Below are positions 35,050-44,569 of a stretch of DNA of 64,000 bases, piece after piece; positions within the stretch are counted from its first letter, which is position 1; each line of letters starts with the position of its first letter. Below the pieces are notes generated by a model that searched no databases, had not been told where the DNA came from, and saw only the letters and a program-made list of their open reading frames with translations. The DNA is taken from contig NZ_JACKZC010000001.1 of NCBI RefSeq assembly GCF_014212495.1, positions 1 to 64,000 on the forward strand. Reading direction: 5' to 3'. The DNA is from Pontibacter sp. Tf4 (GTDB taxonomy: Bacteria; Bacteroidota; Bacteroidia; Cytophagales; Hymenobacteraceae). The translations under genes and the position numbers were made by a program.

Positions 35050-35540
35050 TTGTATGAATCTTTAAACCAGGCCCCTACTCCAGGGGTTTTAAGGATTCAG
35101 GGATTTTCAGGATTGGATTGTTGCTATAGTTGGTGGCTATAGTTTGTCTGAATCAGGATTTGCAGGATTAAAGGATTTTCAGGATTAGGGCTTTTACTAT
35201 AGTTTAGGCTATAGTTCTATAGTTACGAAATTACACACCCCTAACCCCTCTCAAGAGGGGAATTTCTGCTATTGCTATAGTTGGATGCTATAGTTTCATA
35301 GTTGTGGCTGCTGGCGCGGATCTGTGATCCGTGACCTACTTATAAAGCTGGATTTGTAATCCAGCTGGCCCGGCAGGGACAAACAATCGCGCCGGCTATT
35401 GTTCTATAGTTACTGTTAGTCATCCCCCTGCCCCCTTCTAAGGGGGACTTTTCTTCTGCTACTATAGTTGCAGACCTCGCAAGCAAAATGGGTCTCCCCT
35501 CTAACTATAAACCAAACAATTAATAACCAGCAATCAATAA
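35050..35540. repeat. Intergenic repeat mosaic between the GNAT gene and kmo
   Basis: No gene is seen. It starts with GAATCTTTAAA...CCCCTACTCCAGGGG (35056-35090), related to the block at 2213. Then come AGGATT repeats with GTCTGAATCAGGATT (35146-35160), an ACCCCTAACCCCTCTCAAGAGGGG element (35236-35262), composite element C (35311-35395), and a GTCATCCCCCTGCCCCCTTC element (35419-35449), with many CTATAGTT copies. Confidence 0.75.
35311..35395 (+). repeat. Composite hairpin element, copy C (truncated right end)
   Basis: CTGGCGC, stem GGATC-TGT-GATCC, spacer, stem GGATT-TGT-AATCC as in copy A. It then diverges after AGCTGGCC and lacks the ACGAGCG hairpin. Confidence 0.75.
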
Positions 35541-36926
35541 TTAAACCTCCTGATTTTGATAGGCTTTCAGTTTTTCCTTGTGGATGATCTCTTCCTCAAT
35601 CAGTTGTTGTACTTCGGGTTTGTTGTAGTCTTCTATGGTTTGGATATGCTTCATCACCTTTTTCATGATCTTGTCCTGCTGGCGGCCGGTTTCCAGAGCA
35701 TAAGAGTAAGGCAGATCAGTAAAGGTTACCATGGAGTAAAGCGGTATCCATTTATCCGGGTATTGCTGGCTTATTTTGCCTTCTATTTTTTTGCGAAGCA
35801 GGAAACGTGGGTCGGCTACTTTGTCGCGCATTTCGATGAAGTTCATCACGGCCAAGTCGGCGATGGCGTCGGCGTTGGGTTTGCGGCTTTGCTCAAAGGC
35901 TTTAAATAACCCTTTCCAGTCGCCATCAAAGGTGTCCAGCATCTGGTCCAGTACGGTTATATCCTCGAAGCCGGCGTTCATGCCCTGCCCATAAAACGGC
36001 ACTACCGCATGGCAGGCATCTCCAATCAGCAGCACCTTATCCTCGTAGCTCCACGGGAAGCATTTTATAGTTACCAGCGTACCGGTTGGGTTACAGAAAT
36101 AGTCCTGGGCCAGATCGGGCATCAGGGGCACCGCATCCGGGAACACTTCCAGGAAAAAGTTAAGCAGATCGGTGTCGGTTTTGATGGCTGCAAAAGAACG
36201 CTCGCCTTCGTACGGGAAGAACAGGGTACAGGTAAAAGAACCATCGGTGTTTGGCAGCGCGATCATCATATAGTTACCACGTGGCCAGATGTGCAAGGCA
36301 TTTTTCTCCAGTACCCAGCCACCGCCGGCAGTAGCCGGAATGGTTAGTTCTTTGTAACCGTACTCCAGGTAGCTTTGCTGGTAGTTAAAGCGCTCTGTTT
36401 TCTGCAGGGCACCCCGCACCATCGAGAAAGCGCCATCTGCCCCGAAAATAAGGTCTGGTTTTATTGTTTCGGTGATGCCGGCATCGTGGTTCAGCAGGCT
36501 TACTTCGCTGGTTTTCAGGTTTACGTCCTGCACCTGGCGGTTAAAGTGGTAGGTAATGTCCGGGTTTGGCTCCGACACGTTCATCAGCGCCATGTTCAGC
36601 CCGGCCCTGGAAACAGAGTAAATCGCCTGCCCTTCCTTGCCGTATGGCTGAAAAGTTAACTCGCCGTTTTCGCTGTGCATCATGCGTCCGTACATCGGTA
36701 TTGCTACCTGCCGCACTTCTTCTTCCAGGCCAAGGCCACGCAGGGCACGCCAGCCGCGGTCGCTCAGGGCAAGGTTTATAGAACGGCCGCCATCCAGCGT
36801 GGTAACCCGCATATCAGGTCTGCGCTCGTACAAATCTATCTTATAGCCGCGTTTGGCCAGGTATAACGATAGCAGCGAGCCAACCAAACCGGCCCCCATA
36901 ATGGCGATGTTCTTCTTCTCAGTCAT
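35541..36926 (-). CDS. kmo: Kynurenine 3-monooxygenase
   Basis: FAD- and NADPH-dependent hydroxylase converting L-kynurenine to 3-hydroxykynurenine. The 461-residue protein begins with the FAD-binding dinucleotide motif GAGLVGSLLSLYLAKRG (about 11-27) and has DGGRSINLALSDRG, typical of KMO, the FAD segment LLIGDACHAVVPFYGQGMNAGFED, and FPWSYEDKVLLIGDA just before it. The C-terminal part is hydrophilic, with no clear membrane anchor. It is the entry step of the pathway whose later enzymes are encoded on both sides. Confidence 0.95.
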   Translation of the reverse strand: MTEKKNIAIMGAGLVGSLLSLYLAKRGYKIDLYERRPDMRVTTLDGGRSINLALSDRGWRALRGLGLEEEVRQVAIPMYGRMMHSENGELTFQPYGKEGQAIYSVSRAGLNMALMNVSEPNPDITYHFNRQVQDVNLKTSEVSLLNHDAGITETIKPDLIFGADGAFSMVRGALQKTERFNYQQSYLEYGYKELTIPATAGGGWVLEKNALHIWPRGNYMMIALPNTDGSFTCTLFFPYEGERSFAAIKTDTDLLNFFLEVFPDAVPLMPDLAQDYFCNPTGTLVTIKCFPWSYEDKVLLIGDACHAVVPFYGQGMNAGFEDITVLDQMLDTFDGDWKGLFKAFEQSRKPNADAIADLAVMNFIEMRDKVADPRFLLRKKIEGKISQQYPDKWIPLYSMVTFTDLPYSYALETGRQQDKIMKKVMKHIQTIEDYNKPEVQQLIEEEIIHKEKLKAYQNQEV

Positions 36927-37013
36927 AGGTTATAGTATAAGCACTATACTTCTGTTTCTGTAAAATAACAGTTTCCTTTTGTTTTTCACAATGCTAATTG
37001 CTGTTGCCGTGGC

Positions 37014-37604
37014 TCAGCTTAAAATGTTACGAAAAGTAAGGTTGATGCGGCTACCTGTAGGGCGGGCTGTTTTGGTGATGCTGTGCTGCCAGTTTCGCTG
37101 GGTTGCTCCCTGCATCAGCAACAGGCTACCGTCTTCTAACGTGAAGTACAGGTTCGGTTGTGCCTTGCTATGCCGGGGCTTAAAGCCAAACCGGCGTGGC
37201 GCTCCAAAGCTAACCGAAGCTATAGTTGGCTGTGGCCCGAGTTCAGGTTCGTCGTCGGAGTGCCAGCCCATGCCGCTTTGCCCGTGCGGGTACAGGTTCA
37301 GCAGCACACTGTTGTAGCTATAGTTGGTGGCTTGTTCTACTTGTTCTTTTAGCTGCAACAGTACAGGCAGCCAGGGCTGTGGCTCGTTTTTAAGGCCGGA
37401 GTAACTATAGGCTTTGTCGCCGTACCAGGCAGTGAGGCGTGGCAGCAAGGTCTCTTTGCCAAACATTTTTATCTTCTCCTGCTTCCAGGCTACCTGCTCC
37501 TGTAGCTGGCTATAGTATCGTTCGCTTTCCGGCTGGCTGAAAAAACCAGGCGCATACCATACATCGGCGTCGGGCAAGGGAAGTTTTTGAAGAAGCGGGT
37601 GCAT
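37014..37604 (-). CDS. alkB: AlkB-type 2-oxoglutarate/Fe(II)-dependent dioxygenase
   Basis: DNA/RNA repair demethylase that oxidatively removes N-alkyl lesions. The 196-residue protein resembles the ALKBH2/3-like bacterial AlkB group. The iron triad is visible as HSDDEPELG (His-x-Asp) and the later His in WQHSITKT. 2-oxoglutarate-binding arginines lie in GSRINLTFRNI, and NLYPHGQSGMGWHSD and IASVSFGAPRRF are conserved. It sits between kmo and a cation antiporter gene, with no evident operon function. Confidence 0.93.
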   Translation of the reverse strand: MHPLLQKLPLPDADVWYAPGFFSQPESERYYSQLQEQVAWKQEKIKMFGKETLLPRLTAWYGDKAYSYSGLKNEPQPWLPVLLQLKEQVEQATNYSYNSVLLNLYPHGQSGMGWHSDDEPELGPQPTIASVSFGAPRRFGFKPRHSKAQPNLYFTLEDGSLLLMQGATQRNWQHSITKTARPTGSRINLTFRNILS

Positions 37605-37630
37605 ATCAGAATAGGTTGACGTGATGGTTC

Positions 37631-39100
37631 TCAGGCACTGATACCCAGCGCCTGGTTTACTTTTTCGAGCTCGCTGTCTTTGTCTATCATAACCAAAAGC
37701 TTATCGTTGGGCTCCAGTACGGTGGCGCCGTTGGGGGTTACGTATTTGCCGCCCCGGTTTATGAGCACGATCAGCGATGTTTTGGGGAATTGCAGCTCCA
37801 CTATCGACTTGCCGGCTGCCAGGCTCTCCGGGGTAAGCTCTACTTCTACCAGCGCGTTTTTCACATCCAGGCCCATTTCGTCTGCCAGTTGTATGCGTTT
37901 CAGGGAGCGGTCGCGGCGCGAGAGGCCCAGCCAACGGGCAACTATAGTTAAGGTCGTACCCTGCAGCATCACCGAGGTCAGCACAATAAAGAACACAATG
38001 TTAAACATCATATCGGCTTTCTCTACACCGGCCAGCAAGGGGTAAGTAGCAAACACAATGGGCACGGCCCCGCGCAGCCCCACCCACGAAATGTATAGTT
38101 TGTCGCGCAGGGTACTCCGGAACGGAATCATGCTCACAAACACACTTATCGGGCGGGCAATGACCATTAAAAAAAGCGAGATCAGCACACCCGTACCCAG
38201 CACCGGCACCATCTGCGACGGAAATACCAGCAAACCCAGCGTCAGGAAAACCATGATCTGCATGAGCCAGGCCAGTCCATCGTAAAACTTGGTTAAGCTG
38301 CCTTTGTGCAAAAAGTTACGGTTGCCCAGTATTACCCCGGCAATGTATACTGCCAGAAAACCGTTGCCATTGATAACAGTAGTAAAAGCATAGGTAAAAA
38401 TAAGCATGCCCAGCGAAAGCGCCGGGTAAAGTCCCTCCTGCTGCAGCGTTATCCGGTTAATGGCCCATACCGTGATGCGCCCCATGGCAATACCCATTAC
38501 AGCACCAATGCTCATCTGTAGAAAAAACATAGGCACCAGCTCCCACATGCTCGCTTTGCCTTCGTTCAGCACCAGGTAAGTAAAGCTCACGGTCAGGAAA
38601 TAGGCCATCGGGTCGTTACTTCCGGATTCCAGCTCCAGCGTGGGGCGCAGGTTGTGCTTCAGGCCGATATTTTTGGAACGGAGGATAGAGAATACCGCTG
38701 CCGCATCGGTAGACGAAACTATAGAAGCCAGCAGCATGGCCTCCAGAAAAGTGAAATCAGTGATGCGCCAGACAAACAGCCCTAACAGCAGCGCCGTGAT
38801 AAACACCCCGAAGGTAGATAAGCTTACCCCCCGCCAGAGAATCGGTTTGGTTGTTTCCCAGCGCGTGTCCAGGCCACCAGAAAAAAGAATAATGGTAAGG
38901 GCTATGGTGCCTATCGATTGTGCTGAACGGGGATCGTTGAAGTGGATGTTGCCAATGCCCTCGGAGCCAGCCAGCATACCCACCACCAGAAACAGAATGA
39001 GTGCCGGAATGCCATACCTGCCGAGGCTTTTACTTAGCAAAATACTTACCAGTAAGAGTATCGAAGCACCCAGTAAAACATTCTCGATCGAAAGGCTCAT
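37631..39100 (-). CDS. Potassium/proton antiporter, CPA1 family with TrkA-C domain
   Basis: A 489-residue inner-membrane antiporter of the NhaP2/CvrA type. About 12 hydrophobic helices (residues ~5-390) include the ion-binding ESGSNDPMAYF segment with the conserved ND pair, and SSTDAAAVFSILR before it. The last ~80 residues are a TrkA-C-like regulatory domain (VELTPESLAAGKSIVELQFPK...). It expels K+ or Na+ in exchange for protons. The ATG at 39100 is chosen over an upstream ATG (39118) since it directly precedes the first helix. Confidence 0.88.
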   Translation of the reverse strand: MSLSIENVLLGASILLLVSILLSKSLGRYGIPALILFLVVGMLAGSEGIGNIHFNDPRSAQSIGTIALTIILFSGGLDTRWETTKPILWRGVSLSTFGVFITALLLGLFVWRITDFTFLEAMLLASIVSSTDAAAVFSILRSKNIGLKHNLRPTLELESGSNDPMAYFLTVSFTYLVLNEGKASMWELVPMFFLQMSIGAVMGIAMGRITVWAINRITLQQEGLYPALSLGMLIFTYAFTTVINGNGFLAVYIAGVILGNRNFLHKGSLTKFYDGLAWLMQIMVFLTLGLLVFPSQMVPVLGTGVLISLFLMVIARPISVFVSMIPFRSTLRDKLYISWVGLRGAVPIVFATYPLLAGVEKADMMFNIVFFIVLTSVMLQGTTLTIVARWLGLSRRDRSLKRIQLADEMGLDVKNALVEVELTPESLAAGKSIVELQFPKTSLIVLINRGGKYVTPNGATVLEPNDKLLVMIDKDSELEKVNQALGISA

Positions 39101-39175
39101 CCGTTGGTTTGGTAACAATAGATGCTATTTATACTTAAAAACCGTCTAAAGTTTTGAGCCTGATCAGGATTTAAT

Positions 39176-39211
39176 AAAAAAATAGCCTGCTTTTTATCAA
39201 AACAGGCTATT
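39176..39211 (-). terminator. Terminator of kynU
   Basis: Stem AATAGCCTG / CAGGCTATT with a 13-base loop; the minus-strand RNA ends in a U-run from the plus-strand A-run at 39176-39182. Confidence 0.75.
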
Positions 39212-39237
39212 GCAACAGGGTATAGCTGGCTTTTAGC

Positions 39238-40515
39238 TTATTGGTGTCCTTCCAGCGTCTTGTGCAGAATTTCGGAGAAGCGATAAACCTCCTCGAAGCT
39301 GTTGTAAAGCGGCGTTGGCGCTACGCGTATCACGTTTGGTTCGCGGTAATCCACTATAATTCCGGCCTCCATCAACTTATTAAACAGCTCGCGCGCATTC
39401 TTTTTAACGAGCAGCGATATCTGGCAGCCGCGTGCTTTCGGGTCGGTTGGGGTGATCATTTCCAGCACATCTTTGCCCACATGCACATCATTGATCAGGT
39501 ACTCCAGGTAACCGGTCAGTTTTTCGCTTTTAGCGCGCAGGTTTTCCATTCCGGCTTCGTCAAACAGTTCCAAAGAGGCACGGTGTACAGCCAACGGTAG
39601 AATCTGGGCATTACTTAGCTGCCAGCCTGCGGCTCCCTGCATTGGTATAAAGCCTTTCTTCATCTGGAAACGTACGCTGGCATCGTGCCCCCACCAGCCG
39701 GCAAAGCGTGGCAGGTCCGGGTTATTGGCGTGGCGCTCGTGCACAAACACACCCGATGTGCCACCCGGGCCTGAGTTCAGGTATTTGTAAGTACACCACA
39801 CCGCAAAGTCTACATCCCAGTCGTGCAGTTTTACAGGAATGTTTCCGGCAGCATGCGCCAGGTCGAACCCAACTATAGCACCTGCTTCGTGGCCTGCTTT
39901 GGTAATGGCTTCCATGTCGAATACCTGGCCGGTATAGTAGTTAATGCCCCCCATCATTACCAGCGCCAGTTCATCGGCATTATCTTTTATGCCCTGCAGA
40001 ACATCTTCGGTGCGGAGCGTATGTTCGCCTTCGCGCGGGTACAGTTCAACTATAGCTTCGTCGGGGTTATAGCCATGGAATTTAGTCTGTGTTTCTAAAG
40101 CATACTGGTCGGATGGGAAAGCGCCGGCTTCGGTAATGATCTTAAAACGCTTGCCTTCGGGTCTGTAGAACGATACCAGCATCAGGTGCAGGTTCACGGT
40201 CAGCTGGTTCATGATCACAACTTCGCTTTCCCTGGCACCCACTACGCGGGCAGCGCCGGCTGCTAACAGTTCGTGGTAGTTAAACCAGGGTTCTTCGCCT
40301 TTAAAATGTCCTTCCACGGCCAGGTTTGCCCACTTATACATTTCGTTATCGATGTACATCTGTGCCGACTTTGGCTGCAGCCCCAGCGAGTTGCCACAAA
40401 AGTAAATGGCATCCTGCTTGTTTACCTGCGGAAAGTAAAATTTGTCTCTGAAGTGGTGCAGCGGGTCGTTCTGGTCTTGTTCCTGCGCAAAGGCTAAGGT
40501 ATTCTGGTAGTTCAT
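39238..40515 (-). CDS. kynU: Kynureninase
   Basis: PLP-dependent hydrolase cleaving 3-hydroxykynurenine (or kynurenine) to 3-hydroxyanthranilate (or anthranilate) and alanine. The 425-residue protein shows YFCGNSLGLQPKS at the N-terminus, GFDLAHAAGN with the PLP-contacting Asp, and FAVWCTYKYLNSGPGG with the Schiff-base lysine in TYKYLN. RFAGWWGHD is also a kynureninase signature. It is divergent from the ACMS decarboxylase gene across a 258-base spacer rich in CTATAGTT, so a shared regulator is possible but none is visible. Confidence 0.95.
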   Translation of the reverse strand: MNYQNTLAFAQEQDQNDPLHHFRDKFYFPQVNKQDAIYFCGNSLGLQPKSAQMYIDNEMYKWANLAVEGHFKGEEPWFNYHELLAAGAARVVGARESEVVIMNQLTVNLHLMLVSFYRPEGKRFKIITEAGAFPSDQYALETQTKFHGYNPDEAIVELYPREGEHTLRTEDVLQGIKDNADELALVMMGGINYYTGQVFDMEAITKAGHEAGAIVGFDLAHAAGNIPVKLHDWDVDFAVWCTYKYLNSGPGGTSGVFVHERHANNPDLPRFAGWWGHDASVRFQMKKGFIPMQGAAGWQLSNAQILPLAVHRASLELFDEAGMENLRAKSEKLTGYLEYLINDVHVGKDVLEMITPTDPKARGCQISLLVKKNARELFNKLMEAGIIVDYREPNVIRVAPTPLYNSFEEVYRFSEILHKTLEGHQ

Positions 40516-40773
40516 GTATAGCTATAGTTTCAGCCTTGGGTGGCTATAGTTAGTTAAGGTCTGCGAATATACTAATTTGTGCCGGTTTGCTTTTGTGCTT
40601 TAGCTGGGTTTGGCACGCCGGCTATAGTTTATAGTTTATGGCCAACAGGCAACTATAAAAATGACATAAGCTTTTGCACCGGCAGCTCGTATGTAAAGGA
40701 TATAATTTGTATATTGTTGGATTGCCCGACAGTGCCGTACTTCGCAAATGCGGCATTCTCACCCTTTAAAACT

Positions 40774-41868
40774 ATGCACAAACAAACCCCCGCCACACCT
40801 GTACTCACCGATTCTGGTCTGCTGAAGATCGATATACACACGCACATCCTGCCGGCTACCTGGCCCGACCTGCGCGAGCGATACGGCTATGGCGGGTTTA
40901 TACGCCTGGAGCACCACAAGCCCTGCTGCGCCCGCATGATGATGGACAACAAGTTTTTCAGGGAGATACAGGACAACTGCTGGGACCCCAGGGTGCGCAT
41001 GCACGAGTGCAGCCAGCACAAGGTAGGCGTGCAGGTACTGAGCACGGTGCCGGTTATGTTTAATTACTGGGCCAAGCCCGACCACACCTACGACCTGAGC
41101 AAACTGCTGAACGATCACATTGCCGGCGTAGTAGCCGATTACCCCGACCGCTTTGTAGGCCTCGGTACGATACCGATGCAGGACACCGACCTGGCTATAA
41201 AAGAGCTGGAGCGTTGTGTAAAAGAACTGGGCATGGCAGGCGTACAGATAGGTACCAACGTAAACGGCTGCAACCTGGATGAGCCCAAGCTGTTCCCGAT
41301 ATTTGAAGCCGCCCAGGATTTAGGAGCTGCCATTTTTGTACACCCCTGGGATATGCTGGGCAAAGACCGGACCAGCAAGTACTGGATGCCGTGGCTTGTA
41401 GGCATGCCCGCCGAAACAACCGTGGCTATCTGCTCCATGATATTCGGGGGCATATTTGAGCGCCTGCCAAAGCTGCGGGTAGCGTTTGCGCATGGCGGTG
41501 GCTCCTTCCCGTCAACTATAGGCCGCATTGCGCATGGTTTTGAAGTACGCCCCGACCTTTGTGCCATCGATAACAACGTGAACCCACGCGAGTATCTGGG
41601 CAAATTCTACTTCGACTCGCTGGTGCACGACCCGCTGATGCTGGAATACCTGGTAAACCTGGTGGGCGCCGATAAAATTGCCTTAGGTACCGACTATCCC
41701 TTCCCGCTGGGCGAGTTAGAGCCGGGCAAACTGATCGAATCCATGCCTTACGATGTGGCAACTATAGAACGCATGCTGAGCGGTACCGCCCTGGAGTGGC
41801 TTAACCTGAAAAAGGAACAGTTTGTAGCAGAACAGAAAGGCCGTTCTGTTTCATCGCTGACTACCTGA
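40774..41868 (+). CDS. 2-amino-3-carboxymuconate-6-semialdehyde decarboxylase
   Basis: Zinc amidohydrolase-fold decarboxylase (ACMSD) that diverts 2-amino-3-carboxymuconate semialdehyde away from quinolinate. It has 364 residues from the ATG at 40774; the 65 codons upstream in the same frame are cysteine-rich noise. Metal ligands are seen in DIHTHILP (His-x-His), [20 protein letters not shown] and GTDYPFP. The sequence also has the [11 protein letters not shown] and [10 protein letters not shown] segments typical of ACMSD. It completes the route from 3-hydroxyanthranilate to aminomuconate with the dioxygenase (33921) and dehydrogenase (31014). Confidence 0.93.
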   Translation: MHKQTPATPVLTDSGLLKIDIHTHILPATWPDLRERYGYGGFIRLEHHKPCCARMMMDNKFFREIQDNCWDPRVRMHECSQHKVGVQVLSTVPVMFNYWAKPDHTYDLSKLLNDHIAGVVADYPDRFVGLGTIPMQDTDLAIKELERCVKELGMAGVQIGTNVNGCNLDEPKLFPIFEAAQDLGAAIFVHPWDMLGKDRTSKYWMPWLVGMPAETTVAICSMIFGGIFERLPKLRVAFAHGGGSFPSTIGRIAHGFEVRPDLCAIDNNVNPREYLGKFYFDSLVHDPLMLEYLVNLVGADKIALGTDYPFPLGELEPGKLIESMPYDVATIERMLSGTALEWLNLKKEQFVAEQKGRSVSSLTT

Positions 41869-41873
41869 CGGCC

Positions 41874-42155
41874 ATGCACGAGGTAAAATTCCTGCTGCTC
41901 ATCCCTATGATAGCAGCAGTTGTTTTTGCACTTGCCATGAGCGGCTGGATGAAGAGCATCCTGAATGAAAAGGGCTATAAAAGCAGAACAATAGATTTTG
42001 GCATCAGCCACCTCAACGATTACCCTGCCTTCTTGCTGGTGATAATGACGGAAGACGATGCACTGAAGAAGCGGAAATATAAAAGAATCTTCTGGCTGAA
42101 TATCTTAGCTATAGTTGTGTTTATTACCATGGCAGTCCTTATGGTAAAGCTATAG
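41874..42155 (+). CDS. Small two-helix membrane protein
   Basis: A 93-residue protein with hydrophobic helices at about 5-23 (FLLLIPMIAAVVFALAM) and 74-91 (WLNILAIVVFITMAVLMV), joined by a polar loop of about 50 residues. The ATG is five bases after the ACMSD stop codon, so it is very likely cotranscribed. No family is recognised; the second helix contains the iterated CTATAGTT sequence in its codons. Confidence 0.6.
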   Translation: MHEVKFLLLIPMIAAVVFALAMSGWMKSILNEKGYKSRTIDFGISHLNDYPAFLLVIMTEDDALKKRKYKRIFWLNILAIVVFITMAVLMVKL

Positions 42156-42440
42156 TTTGGCAGATAACCATCCAGCCATCTCCAGAAGTTTATGCACAAC
42201 TATAGCGCACGCCAGGCCATCGCCTGAACGTATTATAATTCCCCGATCAGGCAGGCCAATTGTAGCGTTTGGACATTTCTGCACCTGTTCACCTTCGCAT
42301 TTCCTGTAGTAAAGGTGCCCCTCCCCTTTCCCTGTTCAACAACTAATCAGTTAAAAGGAGAGTATACCTTGTGCTGGCTTTCAGAAATTGCCAGTGTCGA
42401 AACCCTGTTTTTCATCTCTTAAATTTTAATCCTGAATTTT

Positions 42441-42956
42441 ATGAACAACCTACATAATAAACTGAAAGGGCTTGTTGTAGCTATACTTGCCGTAGGAGCC
42501 ACTACTATAGCAGGTACAGCCGTTGCGCAGCAAAAGCCTCAGCCTAAGCAGCAACCTAAAACCGAGCAGACAACACCTGCTTCTTCCTTTTCCGATGCCG
42601 AACTGAAGCAGTTTATAGATGCCAACAACCGCCTGATGGTGATACAGCAGGACGGTGAGAAAGCGATGCTGGCGATCCTGACAGAAGAGAAACTGAGCGT
42701 AGAGAAATTCAGCCAGATGGCCAAAGCGCATCAGGAACAGAAACTGAATGAGCTGAAAGCCACCCCCGAGGAGCTGGATGCCTTTAACCGATCTGCGCAG
42801 CGCATGATGGAACTGCAGCCAGCCATGGAACAAAACATGCAGGCTGCCATTGTAAAAGATGGCCTCACAGTAGATAAATACGAGCAGATCATGCTGGCAC
42901 TACGACAGGACCCTGCCATGCAGGCCAAGGTACAGAAACTGATGGAGCAGCAATAA
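42441..42956 (+). CDS. DUF4168 family secreted protein
   Basis: A 171-residue exported protein. The signal peptide ends near AVAQQ (about 30), followed by a Gln/Pro/Lys-rich linker (to about 48). A helical DUF4168 domain (FSDAELKQFIDANNRLMVIQ, and DKYEQIMLALRQDPAMQAKV at the end) follows. DUF4168 proteins are periplasmic with unknown function. It is monocistronic with its own terminator. Confidence 0.82.
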   Translation: MNNLHNKLKGLVVAILAVGATTIAGTAVAQQKPQPKQQPKTEQTTPASSFSDAELKQFIDANNRLMVIQQDGEKAMLAILTEEKLSVEKFSQMAKAHQEQKLNELKATPEELDAFNRSAQRMMELQPAMEQNMQAAIVKDGLTVDKYEQIMLALRQDPAMQAKVQKLMEQQ

Positions 42957-42978
42957 AAACGCTAACCTATAGTTCATA

Positions 42979-43014
42979 AAAAAGGCGCTGAATCCAAACG
43001 GGCAGCGCCTTTTT
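42979..43014. terminator. Terminator between convergent DUF4168 and 43035 genes
   Basis: Stem AAAAAGGCGCTG / CAGCGCCTTTTT with a 12-base loop, and A/T tails on both sides; probably bidirectional. Confidence 0.85.
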
Positions 43015-43034
43015 CGTACTCTCCAAAGTGGATA

Positions 43035-44564
43035 TTATTCTGCGGCAAACTCCATTATTTTAAAGGTCTTGGACTTGCGGTCGTAGTACCCGTAGTGTAG
43101 CTTGTTGCCGTAGCGGTACACCGTTTTATAATCCGGCTCCGATTTCAGTTCCTGCTCAAACTTATCCAGTTTGTCCTGCACCAGCTCTTTGTTACTGCCT
43201 CCGGCTTTTGCCAGGGTATTGTTGTCCAGCACCGCCCTGAAGTAAGTGCTCACGCCCGGCCCGCTCGGCTGGCTGCTCCGCTGCCCCTGCGGGTCGTAAA
43301 AGTAGCGGCTATAGTATGGCGAGTTCAGGTAATAGCTTGGTATGTTGTAGGCCGGTACCCATCTGCCTGGTATCATCATCAGCCCACGCGAAGTACGGTA
43401 ATACTGATCCGGCGTGCGTACCATCCGCGACATATCCGAGCTGCCACGCTCTGCCGGCGGATCGAAAGAACCAATCGTAAGCTGTAGGGTGCTGTCGGTA
43501 AAAGCATCAACGGTTATAGCCGGAAGTCCATCTGCCAGTTTCCGCATCACATTGTTAGTCTGCTTTACAGTATCCACATCCGACTTAAACAGGCCACGCA
43601 CGCCCCGCTGATACACCGGTGTAGCCTTAATGGCAATTTCCTGATCGCCTTCAAAAGTATAGGTTTTAACCGGCTCCAGGTTACTGAAGTTATAGGCAGT
43701 CAGGTTCAGTTTGTCGTCCTCCAGTTGCAGCCTGAACAGTGTATCGCGGAAAAGGAAAGAGTTAAATACCGGTTTGTTACGCTCTTTTATAGATGGCAGG
43801 GTGCGGTAGCTGGTTTCGCCGGTTTCCCAGTTCAGGGCCAGTATTTCGGTGGTAGCTTCCTTTTTAGCGCCTTTCAGTGGCTGGCCGTCAAAGATCATGT
43901 AAATGTTGCCATCACGGGTGTAAATTTTTCCACGATGATACCCGCTGCTAACGGTCCGCTCCATATCCGGGTGCACATACACCAGGTCCATCAGGCGCGA
44001 ATCGCGGGTACGGGTTTCAGGCAACTTCGGATCAAAGATCTGCAGGTCCATTTTAGCCAGTCCTTCCGGCGAGTCGCTGCTGCGGTACAGATGCAGGCGG
44101 TCTTTGCGGTCGGTATACAGCATGTAAAAATGGTCATCGTCGCCGAAACCACCCACAAAATAGGTATTGCGCTCTTTCTCCAACTCTACATCCTGCAGGC
44201 TCCGGAAAGCTCCGGTCTTGCGGTCGATGGCAAACGGACGCACATAGTCGCGGCGGCCATTCTCGTAACGGCTATAGAAAATAAAATCGGTATCGGTTAC
44301 GCGGGTGCCCAGCACCTGAGGGTCGCGTTGCCAGCGGTAAGGAATTTCGTGCTGCGCGATGACATCACCAGCCGGTGAGACAAGGGTAAAGTGCAGCTTG
44401 TTGTTCTGGAAGAAGTATAAACACACATTGCCGTTATCATCGGCCAGTGTTACCAGATCGTCCGGCTGGCGGAGCGGCAGCTGCAGTGTTGCAAACTCGC
44501 GCTGGGCACTGGCCAGTTGCGCAACGCCCAGCAACAGGACTAAGGTCAGGATGAATCTATGCAT
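43035..44564 (-). CDS. Large secreted protein of unknown function
   Basis: A 509-residue exported protein with a signal peptide ending at ASAQ (about 20). Residues about 25-330 contain repeated strand pairs (VTLADDNGNVCLYFFQNNKLHFTLVSP, FYMLYTDRKDRLHLYRS, IYMIFDGQPL, EILALNWETG) compatible with a beta-propeller. A Tyr/Pro/Ser-rich segment (about 400-430) and a helical C-terminus follow. No family or catalytic motif is recognised. It sits alone between DUF4168 and a long repeat block. Confidence 0.6.
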   Translation of the reverse strand: MHRFILTLVLLLGVAQLASAQREFATLQLPLRQPDDLVTLADDNGNVCLYFFQNNKLHFTLVSPAGDVIAQHEIPYRWQRDPQVLGTRVTDTDFIFYSRYENGRRDYVRPFAIDRKTGAFRSLQDVELEKERNTYFVGGFGDDDHFYMLYTDRKDRLHLYRSSDSPEGLAKMDLQIFDPKLPETRTRDSRLMDLVYVHPDMERTVSSGYHRGKIYTRDGNIYMIFDGQPLKGAKKEATTEILALNWETGETSYRTLPSIKERNKPVFNSFLFRDTLFRLQLEDDKLNLTAYNFSNLEPVKTYTFEGDQEIAIKATPVYQRGVRGLFKSDVDTVKQTNNVMRKLADGLPAITVDAFTDSTLQLTIGSFDPPAERGSSDMSRMVRTPDQYYRTSRGLMMIPGRWVPAYNIPSYYLNSPYYSRYFYDPQGQRSSQPSGPGVSTYFRAVLDNNTLAKAGGSNKELVQDKLDKFEQELKSEPDYKTVYRYGNKLHYGYYDRKSKTFKIMEFAAE

Positions 44565-44569
44565 AGGTT

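Noticed and set aside
40579..40773. N-terminal extension of the ACMS decarboxylase frame
   Set aside because: The 65 codons are cysteine-rich without family similarity; the conserved protein starts at 40774.
42156..42440. Possible small gene or RNA between ACMSD region and DUF4168
   Set aside because: No ORF with coding character, no -7 box and no stable hairpin; I see nothing to annotate.
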